Source: Nibrella saemangeumensis (GTDB lineage Bacteria; Bacteroidota; Bacteroidia; Cytophagales; Spirosomataceae). From it: a stretch of 64,000 nt of DNA. Below are positions 8,768 through 16,691 of the stretch, in pieces. Where the stretch lies: contig NZ_BAABHD010000023.1 of the NCBI RefSeq assembly GCF_039541915.1, positions 1 through 64,000 on the forward strand. The letters are read 5' to 3'. The notes under the pieces are model-generated. The model saw only the letters and a list, made by a program, of their open reading frames with translations, made no database searches and had not been told where the DNA came from. Positions within the stretch are counted from its first letter, which is position 1, and each line of letters begins with the position of its first letter. The translations under genes and the position numbers were made by a program.

Positions 8768-10183
8768 TTGCTGAGTTTCTTTCGTTCTTACGCGCCGTAC
8801 CAATACATCAGCCTGATGGTACTGCTGGGCCTGATCCGGCTGCCGTTCCTGCTGAACCCGCTCCCCCTCCTGATTCCCGAACTGAACTGGATGCTCGTGG
8901 GCGAGCAGATGAACCAGGGCTATATGCTGTACCGCGACATCTGGGACAGCGTGAGTCCGCTGTCGGCGCTGATCTACCGGCTGATCGATACCCTGTTCGG
9001 ACGGTCGCAGTTTATCTTCCACACGGCCGCTACCATCCTGTCGGTGTTTCAGATCATGTATTTTAACTACGTGATGAACGTCAACGACATCTACCCGGAC
9101 CGTAACTTCTGGCCCGGCCTGGTCTATACGCTGTTCCTGAACCTCTCATTCGATTGCACCACGCTGTCGCCCGTGCTGATCTCTACGACGTTTCTGCTGC
9201 TGGCGTTTGGTACGCTGGTGAAGCAGATGGTGCGGCAGGGCGCCACCGACGAAGTGTTTGAGATTGGATTTTACATCAGTCTGGCGGCCCTGTCTTACCT
9301 GCCCTCCGCCTTGTTTATTCTGTGGGCGGCTATCTCCCTGTTGTTGTATACGGGAGCCACGTTCCGGCAGCATTCGCTGTCGCTGTTCGGGTTCTTTTTT
9401 CCCTTTCTTCTGCTGCTGCTGTATTACTACCTCAACAACGGGCTGGACGACCTCAACCGCAACCTGATCGCGTCGGTGTTCCGGGTGCGGCAGTATGGCC
9501 TCAGCGACTTTCGCACCCTGTTTGCCTCGCTCTTTATCCCACTCTCTTTGAGCGTGCTGGGGTTTCTGAGCCTGTTCCAGACGCGGGGGCGGTACGTCAA
9601 CTTCCAGCAGCGCTGTCAGCAGATCATGATGCTCTGGTTCCTGACCAACGTGCTGACCATCGTGCTGATGCCGTATCTGGCCCCGATGCAGTTTCTGAGC
9701 TTCATCCCGGCCATGGCCTTTTTCACAGTGCATTATTTCATGAATGCCCGCAAGCTATGGCTGGCCGAACTGACCTTCACCGGCTTCTTTCTGGTGATGC
9801 TGGTGATCTTTTACCAGGGTGCCTTCCAGCTTTTACCGGGCCTGAACATTGGTACCCTGAGCAACTTACAGGTGAAGCCTTCAGCGCTCCCCGACAATAT
9901 CCAGAACCGTAAGATTCTGGTCATTGGCGACGACCTGAGTGCCTACCGCTACAACCGGCCGGCTACGCCCTACCTCAACTGGGGACTGGCCAAATACGAC
10001 CTCCGGAACCTCGACAACTACGATGCGGTCATCGACGTGTACGACCACTTCCGCCGGGACCCGCCCGAATACATCATCGACCAGCAAAACGTAGTCGACA
10101 AACTCTTCCTGCGCGCTCCCGCCCTCGCCGAACAGTATCAGAAGACGGGGAATGTGGGGGTGTATCGGAGAGTGGTTAATTAG
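8768..10183 (+). CDS. Polytopic membrane protein, GT-C-like motif, unknown function
   Basis: This 471-residue protein has about ten membrane helices and a soluble tail of roughly 110 residues. Near residues 45-70 it has a pattern of the type GxxMxxGxxLYRDIWDxxxPL, like that of GT-C (dolichyl-phosphate-mannose-type) glycosyltransferases, so a sugar-transfer role is possible but unproven. The frame opens with TTG at 8768 directly after an in-frame stop. The first in-frame ATG is at 8816, inside what looks like the first helix, so the start is uncertain. It is divergent from rbfA and converges on rpiB, with an octamer-repeat hairpin covering both stop codons. Confidence 0.65.
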   Translation: MLSFFRSYAPYQYISLMVLLGLIRLPFLLNPLPLLIPELNWMLVGEQMNQGYMLYRDIWDSVSPLSALIYRLIDTLFGRSQFIFHTAATILSVFQIMYFNYVMNVNDIYPDRNFWPGLVYTLFLNLSFDCTTLSPVLISTTFLLLAFGTLVKQMVRQGATDEVFEIGFYISLAALSYLPSALFILWAAISLLLYTGATFRQHSLSLFGFFFPFLLLLLYYYLNNGLDDLNRNLIASVFRVRQYGLSDFRTLFASLFIPLSLSVLGFLSLFQTRGRYVNFQQRCQQIMMLWFLTNVLTIVLMPYLAPMQFLSFIPAMAFFTVHYFMNARKLWLAELTFTGFFLVMLVIFYQGAFQLLPGLNIGTLSNLQVKPSALPDNIQNRKILVIGDDLSAYRYNRPATPYLNWGLAKYDLRNLDNYDAVIDVYDHFRRDPPEYIIDQQNVVDKLFLRAPALAEQYQKTGNVGVYRRVVN

Positions 10184-10259
10184 TTGATTGGTTCATTGGT
10201 TGATTAGTTGACTGGGCACCAATTAACCAGCTAACCAATGAACCAATTAACTAATCAAC
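10175..10259. repeat. Octamer-phased inverted repeat spanning two stop codons
   Basis: Five consecutive 8-nt words of the type GTTNATTR (GTTAATTA, GTTGATTG, GTTCATTG and so on) are followed by a 3-nt turn and five 8-nt words of the complementary type ACYAATNA. The phase never slips. The two arms can pair into a hairpin of about 35 bp. The array includes the TAG of the upstream gene and the TGA of rpiB, so it serves as or overlaps a bidirectional terminator. Confidence 0.85.
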
Positions 10260-10689
10260 AACTTATCTTGGCTACTCGCCGTTCGTGGCGGCCGCCTTCA
10301 AATTCGGTATTCAGGAAGATGTCGACGGACTGGAGGGCGGTTTCGGCGGAGATGAACCGCTCGGGCAGGCAGATGATGTTGGCGTTGTTATGCTGGCGGG
10401 ATAAGGCCGCCAGTTCGGGTGCCCAGACCAGGGCGGCCCGTATACCCTGGTGCTTATTGGCAGTGATGCTTACCCCCTGGCCGCTGCCACACACCAGCAC
10501 TCCCCGTTCGGCGCGACCTTCTTCAACGGCCAGCGCAACCGGGTGCGCAAAGTCGGCGTAGTCGGCCGATGCTTCAGAATAGGTGCCGAAGTCCTCTACG
10601 TCGTACCCTTTGTTTTCCAGCCATACTTTTATCTCTTCTTTATAGGCAAAGCCGGCATGGTCGGCTCCGATGGCTATCTTTGATTTCAT
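10255..10689 (-). CDS. rpiB: Ribose-5-phosphate isomerase B
   Basis: This 144-residue cytosolic enzyme interconverts ribose 5-phosphate and ribulose 5-phosphate in the pentose phosphate pathway. Visible motifs are GADHAG at residues 8-13, the active-site Cys at residue 67 in VCGSGQG, the N-A-N-K-type segment TANKHQG, and HNNANII near residue 105. The start at 10689 (MKSKIAIG) is where the family begins. An in-frame upstream extension to 10731 adds 14 residues with no homology. The last codons lie in the octamer-repeat hairpin. Confidence 0.93.
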   Translation of the reverse strand: MKSKIAIGADHAGFAYKEEIKVWLENKGYDVEDFGTYSEASADYADFAHPVALAVEEGRAERGVLVCGSGQGVSITANKHQGIRAALVWAPELAALSRQHNNANIICLPERFISAETALQSVDIFLNTEFEGGRHERRVAKISC

Positions 10690-10872
10690 ACGCTCAATAT
10701 TTTGGGCAGAAAATGAACAGAATTCCTGCAAATATACGTTATTGTGTTCCCCAAATCAGAAACGCCGTCATATGGGAGGAATTCGGCCGTTTTTCAAACA
10801 ATCCGGGGGAAACCCTATGTTACATCCAAAGCAGGTCGCCGACGAGTCGCCTGCTGAATACGATCCTACTTT

Positions 10873-11670
10873 ATGGAAACGAAAGAAACTGTACATCGCT
10901 CTGAAACCCAAAGTACTGCTAAAATAGCCCGCGAACTCCCCGAACGTGACGAACTGCTGCTCACCCCCGACGAGCAACGTATTAAGGAAGCCTTTCAGGA
11001 CCGCAACTGGAACGAAATAAAAAGCTCTGATTCCTGGGTTATTTTTAAAGTGATGGCTGAATTTGTCGAAGGTTTTGACAAGCTCGCTAAAATTGGCCCC
11101 TGCGTCTCTATTTTTGGTTCGGCCCGTACCAAGCCCGACAACCCTTACTATAAAATGGCCGAAGAAATTGCTGCCAAACTGGTACGGCACGGCTACGGAG
11201 TTATTACCGGTGGTGGTCCGGGTATTATGGAGGCCGGTAACAAAGGCGCTTTTGAACAGGGCGGTAAGTCGGTCGGTCTGAATATCAAGCTGCCGTTCGA
11301 ACAGGAAAGCAATATTTACATCGACCCGGATAAAAGCATCAACTTCGACTTTTTCTTTGTTCGCAAGGTAATGTTTGTCAAGTACGCGCAGGGCTTTGTG
11401 GTCATGCCCGGTGGTATGGGTACCCTGGATGAACTGTTTGAGGCAGTTACCCTGATTCAGACCAAAAAGATTGCCCCTTTCCCGATTGTACTCGTCGGCC
11501 GGACCTACTGGCAGGGCCTGCTCGACTGGCTGGAAACGGTCATGCTGAAACAGGAAAGCAACATTAACCCCGAGGATCTGAAGCTGATCAACCTGGTCGA
11601 TACGCCTACTGAAGCCGTTCGGGTAATCGACGAGTTTTATTCCAAGTACCTGCTTAAGCCGAATTTCTGA
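10873..11670 (+). CDS. LOG family (Rossmann-fold nucleotide-binding) protein
   Basis: This 265-residue cytosolic protein has the two hallmark motifs of the LOG/'lysine decarboxylase' family. ITGGGPGIMEAGNKGA lies near residue 113, and PGGMGTLDELFE near residue 179 provides the catalytic Arg/Glu environment. Family members hydrolyse nucleoside 5'-monophosphates to free base and ribose 5-phosphate (cytokinin-type activation in plants; purine nucleotide salvage in bacteria). The N-terminal 60 residues are charged and precede the core, as in the longer TIGR00730-type bacterial forms. It is divergent from rpiB, which handles the same ribose 5-phosphate; that link is inference. Confidence 0.88.
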   Translation: METKETVHRSETQSTAKIARELPERDELLLTPDEQRIKEAFQDRNWNEIKSSDSWVIFKVMAEFVEGFDKLAKIGPCVSIFGSARTKPDNPYYKMAEEIAAKLVRHGYGVITGGGPGIMEAGNKGAFEQGGKSVGLNIKLPFEQESNIYIDPDKSINFDFFFVRKVMFVKYAQGFVVMPGGMGTLDELFEAVTLIQTKKIAPFPIVLVGRTYWQGLLDWLETVMLKQESNINPEDLKLINLVDTPTEAVRVIDEFYSKYLLKPNF

Positions 11671-11673
11671 TTT

Positions 11674-11708
11674 GTTTCAACGGGGCCGCCCGGCGACCCC
11701 GTTGAAAC
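11674..11708. terminator. Bidirectional terminator, LOG gene / serine hydrolase gene
   Basis: A 12-bp perfect stem (GTTTCAACGGGG with CCCCGTTGAAAC) lies between convergent stops at 11670 and 11710, almost filling the 39-bp gap. It has only short T-tracts on either side. Confidence 0.7.
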
Positions 11709-11709
11709 G

Positions 11710-12873
11710 CTATTTCTTCACAGCCGCCAGAACGCGCTTAATCAGTTCATCCGGATTACCATCGTGCCAGCGCCAGACAATGACGATGTCATGTTCGGGA
11801 TCAATCCAGATGGTATTGGGACCGGCACCGAGGGCTGCGTAACTGGAGGCCGGGGCGCTGGGCCAGGCTTTGCGGTCGGTGTTGAGCCACCACAAATAGC
11901 CATAATCCGACTTGACCGCTCCCGGCGCTACGGCCTGCCGAACCCAGTCGGCCGACACGATCTGCCGGTTTCCCCAGCGACCATTGCGCAGGTACAGGTA
12001 ACCAAACCGGGCTTCGTCGCGGGCATTGATCCAGAGCCCTCCCCCCCAGCGGGTACCTCCGCTCACCGACGGCATCATTTTCCCGTCCACTTCGGCAACC
12101 GCATTGGGGTAAGGGATATACTGCCAGGTGTCGGAAGCTCCAATGGGGTCCATAATCTCCTCCTTCAGCACCTGCGGCAGCGGTTTGCGCCAGATGCGCA
12201 GCAGCGACAGCGCCAGGCGGTTGATACGCACATCGTTGTATTCATAAAACGTACCGGGCTCCTGCAACGCCCTGGGTTTGCGCTCACCCCGCCCAAACGC
12301 TTCCTTGCCGACAAAGTCGTGTTTTTTGCCCCAGAGTTCGCCTTCCCACTCACTGGTCTGCCGGGCGTGGTGCTCCCAGGTAATTTTGCGGTTATGTTCT
12401 GAGTCGTAGCCGCCGTCGCGGATGTAATTTGCCACGGGGTCGGTGATGTTTTTGATCATACCCCGGTCGATGGTAATACTCAGGATAGTAGACAGCACAC
12501 TTTTGGCGACGCTGTAGGTGGGATCGACGCGCCGGGTATCACCCCACTCGGCCACTATGTACCCGTGCCGCAGTACGATGCCGTTGGTTTCGGCCCGGTC
12601 GCTGGGAATGGGGCCGATCAGTTTGCCGAATACTTCTTCCTGCGTCGAGAAGTCGCGGGGCATCTGTCTGGTCTCGCGGGTTCGGGCGAAGGCCACTGCT
12701 TCTTCCAGCAGCGCGGCATCCATGCCGACCTGTTCTGGTTTCCGGCGCTCCCAGGCATCGCCTTTACCGGGAAAGTAGGTTGGGGTATTCGTCGATTGCG
12801 CAGTCTGGCTGGCTGGCCGATGACAGGCCACCAGGAAGAACAGAACAGCCACGTATAGGTGTCGTTGGTACAT
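11710..12873 (-). CDS. Serine hydrolase, beta-lactamase/PBP-like lipoprotein
   Basis: This is a 387-residue class C beta-lactamase-fold protein. The N-terminus carries a lipoprotein signal (hydrophobic core then LVAC, Cys at about residue 17), so it is probably membrane-anchored outside the cytoplasm. The catalytic SxxK is in YSVAKS near residue 121, and a Y-x-N-type element is in FYEYND. The C-terminal third element is not a classical KTG (ALGAGPNTIW region). These features fit esterase/peptidase relatives better than true beta-lactamases. The ATG at 12873 is preferred over an upstream TTG. Its start codon directly follows the U-tract of a strong hairpin downstream of rlpA, an unusual leader. 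Confidence 0.85.
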   Translation of the reverse strand: MYQRHLYVAVLFFLVACHRPASQTAQSTNTPTYFPGKGDAWERRKPEQVGMDAALLEEAVAFARTRETRQMPRDFSTQEEVFGKLIGPIPSDRAETNGIVLRHGYIVAEWGDTRRVDPTYSVAKSVLSTILSITIDRGMIKNITDPVANYIRDGGYDSEHNRKITWEHHARQTSEWEGELWGKKHDFVGKEAFGRGERKPRALQEPGTFYEYNDVRINRLALSLLRIWRKPLPQVLKEEIMDPIGASDTWQYIPYPNAVAEVDGKMMPSVSGGTRWGGGLWINARDEARFGYLYLRNGRWGNRQIVSADWVRQAVAPGAVKSDYGYLWWLNTDRKAWPSAPASSYAALGAGPNTIWIDPEHDIVIVWRWHDGNPDELIKRVLAAVKK

Positions 12874-12913
12874 AAAAAAAGCCTTCAATAGCTACGAAAG
12901 CTACGAAAGGCTT
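12874..12913 (-). terminator. Hairpin with U-tract ending at the next start codon
   Basis: On the minus strand the stem AAGCCTT/AAGGCTT, with an inner TAGCT/AGCTA pairing and two AGCTACGAA direct repeats, is followed by seven T and then directly by the ATG of the serine hydrolase gene. It is well formed as a terminator for the RlpA-like gene upstream, yet leaves no room for a leader. Confidence 0.75.
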
Positions 12914-12956
12914 ATCTACAATCCCAACTGACAATCAGATCGGGAAAGTCCGGCGA

Positions 12957-13406
12957 TTATTTCGGTTCGTCTACCCGCTCATTGTCACCCCACTCCAGCA
13001 CCTCAACCTTAACATTGACCTGGCCGTCTTTCATCATACCCAATTGTTTAGCCGCAGCCTGTGACAGGTCAATGATGGTACCTTCCTCCCAGTTTTCGCC
13101 GTAGGGACCCCGGTCGTTGATGCGTACGACCACGGACTTTCCGCCTTCATCGACATTGGTTACCCGCACCACCGTTCCGAGCGGATACGTACGATGCGCA
13201 GCGGTCGGGTCACGGTTGTCGAATTCTTCACCATTGGCGGTTTCCTTACCCTGAAACCATTTGCTGTAATACGTGGCCATCCCGTTCTGGGTCTCCAGCA
13301 CTTTCCGGGTGTCAGACGACGTGGTGGCGTTACAGGCCCACAACGACATAAGCAAACTACACCATAGCACCACAAAGCCTCGTGTTGATTGACTTTTCCG
13401 GTTCAT
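12957..13406 (-). CDS. RlpA-like double-psi beta-barrel lipoprotein
   Basis: This 149-residue exported protein has a lipobox LWAC at residues 22-25 and a double-psi beta-barrel domain. Family marks are GMATYYSKWFQGKETANGE, the AAHRTYPLGTVVRVTN segment and VRINDRGPYG near residue 98. RlpA proteins act on or bind denuded peptidoglycan glycans, at the septum in some bacteria. There is no SPOR domain, so this is the short form, and lytic activity cannot be claimed. It lies upstream of the serine hydrolase gene but is separated from it by a terminator-like hairpin. Confidence 0.88.
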   Translation of the reverse strand: MNRKSQSTRGFVVLWCSLLMSLWACNATTSSDTRKVLETQNGMATYYSKWFQGKETANGEEFDNRDPTAAHRTYPLGTVVRVTNVDEGGKSVVVRINDRGPYGENWEEGTIIDLSQAAAKQLGMMKDGQVNVKVEVLEWGDNERVDEPK

Positions 13407-13509
13407 AACGTTTTAAATTGGTTTTGATTAGCTAACCGGATTAGGCGAATGAGGTTTCAATAAATTTCCTCTTCTTGGTTCTAATCAGGATTCACACCAA
13501 AACCATTAC

Positions 13510-14493
13510 CTAAAATGCCAGATAAGGTCCGAGTTTCTCAATCGTCTTCGCATCCAGCACGCGAATCGGCTTCAGCGACTCCAGTGAGGCAAATAGACCG
13601 TGCTGGTTGCGGTAATTGACAATCACCTGCGCCTGCCGGAAGGAGATGTACATGTGTTTGTCCAGTTCTTCGGCGGTGGCGGTATTAATGTTCAGCTTCT
13701 GAACCGATGACTTTACCTGCGCATACCGGTGCATTTCTTCCAGCGCCAATGAATCGAGACCGAAAATGTCGCGGTACTGCTCCTCAGAGACAAAACCGCC
13801 CAGTGCATCCCTGAATTTAACAATACGGGCCGCCAGTTTAGAACCAATACCCTTCAGCAGCTTCAGTTCCGTGGTATCGGCGGTATTGATGTCAAACGGA
13901 ACCAGTGCCGGTTTAGCCGCAGGGCGGGTAGTAGACACTTCCGGGGTGCGATCAAACGACCGCTCTACGGTAGGCGTCCGGCTGGCATACACCGGTGTGG
14001 CCGTTTGCTCCGGCAATTGAATATAGGGCTCCAGCCGCTCGTACAGCGCTGGCGGAAAGTCGTAAATCTTCCGCAAGTCTTCCTTCTTCCGGAACTGCCC
14101 GCCTTTGGATCGATACCGCTCAATCCGCTGGGCCAGCCAAGGCGGAAGACCTAACGCCTGCCACTTCGCTACGGTGGCGGTATTTGGATTGAATGGAAAC
14201 AACCGACCGGAAGAGCGACTGGGCTCATTGTACCGTTCAGCAATGGTCTTCTCCGATTCTTCGCGATCATACGGTCCTGCCACTTTCTCTATCTTCATCA
14301 GCGCCACCAGGCTGTCGAGTCGGCGCTGATCCGCTGCCGAGGTGTCGGGCACGGTATCCGGCACAAAATAGCGGTACAGCAATGGCGATACCAGAAACAG
14401 GCTGGTGATCAGCAGAACAACCAGAAAACCGGTCGCTTCTTTGTGGGATAAACCGAAGTAGTCGCGGATAAGGGTAAAAACGTTCCTGGGCAT
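13510..14493 (-). CDS. Membrane-anchored triple helix-hairpin-helix protein (ComEA-like)
   Basis: This 327-residue protein has a short cytoplasmic N-terminus, one membrane helix at about residues 20-42, a Pro/Ser/Thr-rich linker, and three helix-hairpin-helix units. They start at FNPNTATVAKW, FDINTADTTELKLLKGIGSKLA and LNINTATAEELDKH, each with the NTA core of ComEA-type DNA-binding modules. ComEA binds incoming DNA in competence, but in Bacteroidota such proteins are widespread and their role is unsettled. No com gene is adjacent. Confidence 0.85.
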   Translation of the reverse strand: MPRNVFTLIRDYFGLSHKEATGFLVVLLITSLFLVSPLLYRYFVPDTVPDTSAADQRRLDSLVALMKIEKVAGPYDREESEKTIAERYNEPSRSSGRLFPFNPNTATVAKWQALGLPPWLAQRIERYRSKGGQFRKKEDLRKIYDFPPALYERLEPYIQLPEQTATPVYASRTPTVERSFDRTPEVSTTRPAAKPALVPFDINTADTTELKLLKGIGSKLAARIVKFRDALGGFVSEEQYRDIFGLDSLALEEMHRYAQVKSSVQKLNINTATAEELDKHMYISFRQAQVIVNYRNQHGLFASLESLKPIRVLDAKTIEKLGPYLAF

Positions 14494-14692
14494 TATAGCA
14501 GGCAGTGTATTGCTTTATGACTGCTACTAGTAGCGGAGGTAACACCCGGACACTGTTAAGCCAACTTTATTCTTTATTATTACTATACATAATACCATAA
14601 CAGTTTCTTAAATTTCACGTAACGTCCTCACTAGCAAACTGGGGGATATTTGCCTCATCAATCCAATCACATGATCCATTCTCAGTCGCCTT

Positions 14693-16576
14693 ATGAAAAA
14701 ACATGTACTTGCCTGGGCAATCTGCCTGGTGGCCCTTATCGAACCCGTTTCGGCCCAACGGGTGAACCCTGAATTAGTGTATAAAACCAGTTTTAAAGCG
14801 GGCAGCGGAAGCAGTCCGGCACCTACCACCGAAATTGCCGCGTACGATCCAGCAACCCGCCGGTTGTTTGTGGTGAATTCCGGACAGAACAAGCTGGAAA
14901 TTCTGGACATATCGGACATCCGGACCATTCACACCGTAAAAACCATTAGCATGGCCCTGTACGGGGGCGGCATCAACAGCGTCGATGTGCACAAAGGTAT
15001 TGTTGCTGCCGCCGTAGAGAACGTGAATCCGCAACGGAACGGCCGCGTGGTATTCCTGACGACCGACGGCCAGTTCCTGAATTCCGTCGAGGTGGGTGCC
15101 ATGCCGGATATGGTGGTGTTCTCACCGAATGGTCAGTATGTGCTGACGGCCAACGAGGGAGAGCCGAATACGGCTTATACCGATGATCCTAACGGCTCTA
15201 TCAGCATTATAGCGCTGGCCGGCAGCGGTAATAAGCCGAAAAACCTGACGCAGCAGGACGTCAGAACCCTCGATTTCACGGCCTACAATGGCCGTGAAGC
15301 CGAACTACGGGCGATGGGTATCCGCATTTTTGGTAAGAATGCCTCCGCATCGCAGGATTTTGAGCCCGAATACATCACCGTTGCGCACGACTCCCAAACG
15401 GCTTACGTCACCCTGCAGGAAAACAACGCCATTGCCGTAGTCGACATTAATAGCGCCAGCCTGACCAATCTGTTACCGCTGGGTTTCAAAGATCACTCGC
15501 TTGCCGGAAACGGCTTCGATGCCTCGGATAACGGTACGACGGTTTCCATTATTCCGAGACCCGTGAAAGGAATTTATATGCCCGATGCCCTGGCTAATTT
15601 TGAAATCGGCGGTCAGCGTTACCTAATTACAGCCAACGAAGGCGACGCCCGGGAATACGACGGCTTTTCGGAGATTCTGCGACTGGGGAACGCGAATTAC
15701 AAGCTCGACCCCACCGCTTTTCCGAATGCGGCCGCTCTGAAAGCAAACGCTAACCTGGGCCGACTGAACGTCACCACCACGCTTGGCGATACCGACAGCG
15801 ACGGCGATTTCGATGAGATCTACGCCCTGGGAGCCCGCTCATTCAGCATCTGGAACGCCGATTCGGGTGAGCAGGTGTACGATAGCGGAGATACCTTTGA
15901 ACAGATTACCCGACAGGATCCAGTCTATGGACCCATCTTCAACGCCAGCAACACCACCGGCACCCCGACCCTGAAAAACCGGAGCGACGACAAGGGACCA
16001 GAGCCGGAAGGCGTAACCGTGGCTAAAATCGGCGGCAAAACCTACGCGTATATCTCACTGGAGCGGATCGGGGGTATCATGGTGTATAACATCAGCAACC
16101 CGCGCCAGCCCGAATTCCTGCAATACATCAATAACCGGTCGACCACATCCGGGACCGGTGATCTGGGGCCGGAAGGTATCCTGTATATTCAGGCCAGCGA
16201 AAGCCCCAACGACACGGCCATGATTATCCTGGCCAACGAGGTCAGCAGTACCATTTCCATCTATAACCTGCGCACCGAAGCGCCCGGTCAGGCCAGCGCT
16301 CGTGCAGCAACCGCGTCGGCTGAGGGCTGGCGTATGCAGGTACTGGAAAACCCGGTGCAACAGCAGATCCAGGTAGAAGTGACTGGGATTACCGGCCAGC
16401 CGCTGCACCTGTCGCTCACCGACCTGCAGGGCCGCGTCATTGAAAGCAAACGCATCGGCCAGGCCGGACCGGTCGAACGACACACATTCCAGGTGGGCCA
16501 CGTACCAGCCGGACTGCTGCTGCTGCGGGCGACCAACGATACGGTTACCCAAACGCTCCGGGTCCTTAAAAAGTAA
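14693..16576 (+). CDS. Choice-of-anchor I family secreted beta-propeller, T9SS-sorted
   Basis: This is a 627-residue exported protein. A signal peptide covers residues 1-21 (cleavage after VSA). A beta-propeller-like body includes GMPDMVVFSPNGQYVLTANEGEP-type strands split over residues 140-165, Asp-rich calcium-like loops (DTDSDGDFDE near residue 367) and GPEGVTV/GPEGI repeats; it matches choice-of-anchor I/phytase-like esterase proteins. The last 75 residues are a type A T9SS sorting domain ending VLKK. Catalytic activity is uncertain; some relatives are annotated as alkaline phosphatases. A strong terminator follows at 16601. Confidence 0.85.
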   Translation: MKKHVLAWAICLVALIEPVSAQRVNPELVYKTSFKAGSGSSPAPTTEIAAYDPATRRLFVVNSGQNKLEILDISDIRTIHTVKTISMALYGGGINSVDVHKGIVAAAVENVNPQRNGRVVFLTTDGQFLNSVEVGAMPDMVVFSPNGQYVLTANEGEPNTAYTDDPNGSISIIALAGSGNKPKNLTQQDVRTLDFTAYNGREAELRAMGIRIFGKNASASQDFEPEYITVAHDSQTAYVTLQENNAIAVVDINSASLTNLLPLGFKDHSLAGNGFDASDNGTTVSIIPRPVKGIYMPDALANFEIGGQRYLITANEGDAREYDGFSEILRLGNANYKLDPTAFPNAAALKANANLGRLNVTTTLGDTDSDGDFDEIYALGARSFSIWNADSGEQVYDSGDTFEQITRQDPVYGPIFNASNTTGTPTLKNRSDDKGPEPEGVTVAKIGGKTYAYISLERIGGIMVYNISNPRQPEFLQYINNRSTTSGTGDLGPEGILYIQASESPNDTAMIILANEVSSTISIYNLRTEAPGQASARAATASAEGWRMQVLENPVQQQIQVEVTGITGQPLHLSLTDLQGRVIESKRIGQAGPVERHTFQVGHVPAGLLLLRATNDTVTQTLRVLKK

Positions 16577-16600
16577 TATTCATCCACAACCTCCTCTTTG

Positions 16601-16635
16601 CCCCGGCCAACGTGCGTTGGCCGGGGTTGTTTTTT
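16601..16635 (+). terminator. Terminator after the choice-of-anchor I gene
   Basis: A very stable stem CCCCGGCCAACG/CGTTGGCCGGGG with a tight TG loop is followed by TTGTTTTTT. It lies 25 bp after the stop and isolates glyS transcription. Confidence 0.9.
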
Positions 16636-16654
16636 GGAAGAGTCGGCAAGAGTC

Positions 16655-16684
16655 TTGAGCATCCGCCTATCTTTCTTAATTTTG
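16655..16684 (+). promoter_or_regulatory. Bacteroidota-type promoter of glyS, near-leaderless
   Basis: TTG at 16655-16657, a 19-nt spacer, then TAATTTTG at 16677-16684 match the TTG-N19-TAnnTTTG consensus. Transcription would begin about 4-7 nt after the -7 element, at or just before the ATG at 16692, giving a leader of only a few nucleotides. Confidence 0.6.
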
Positions 16685-16691
16685 CGGGACT

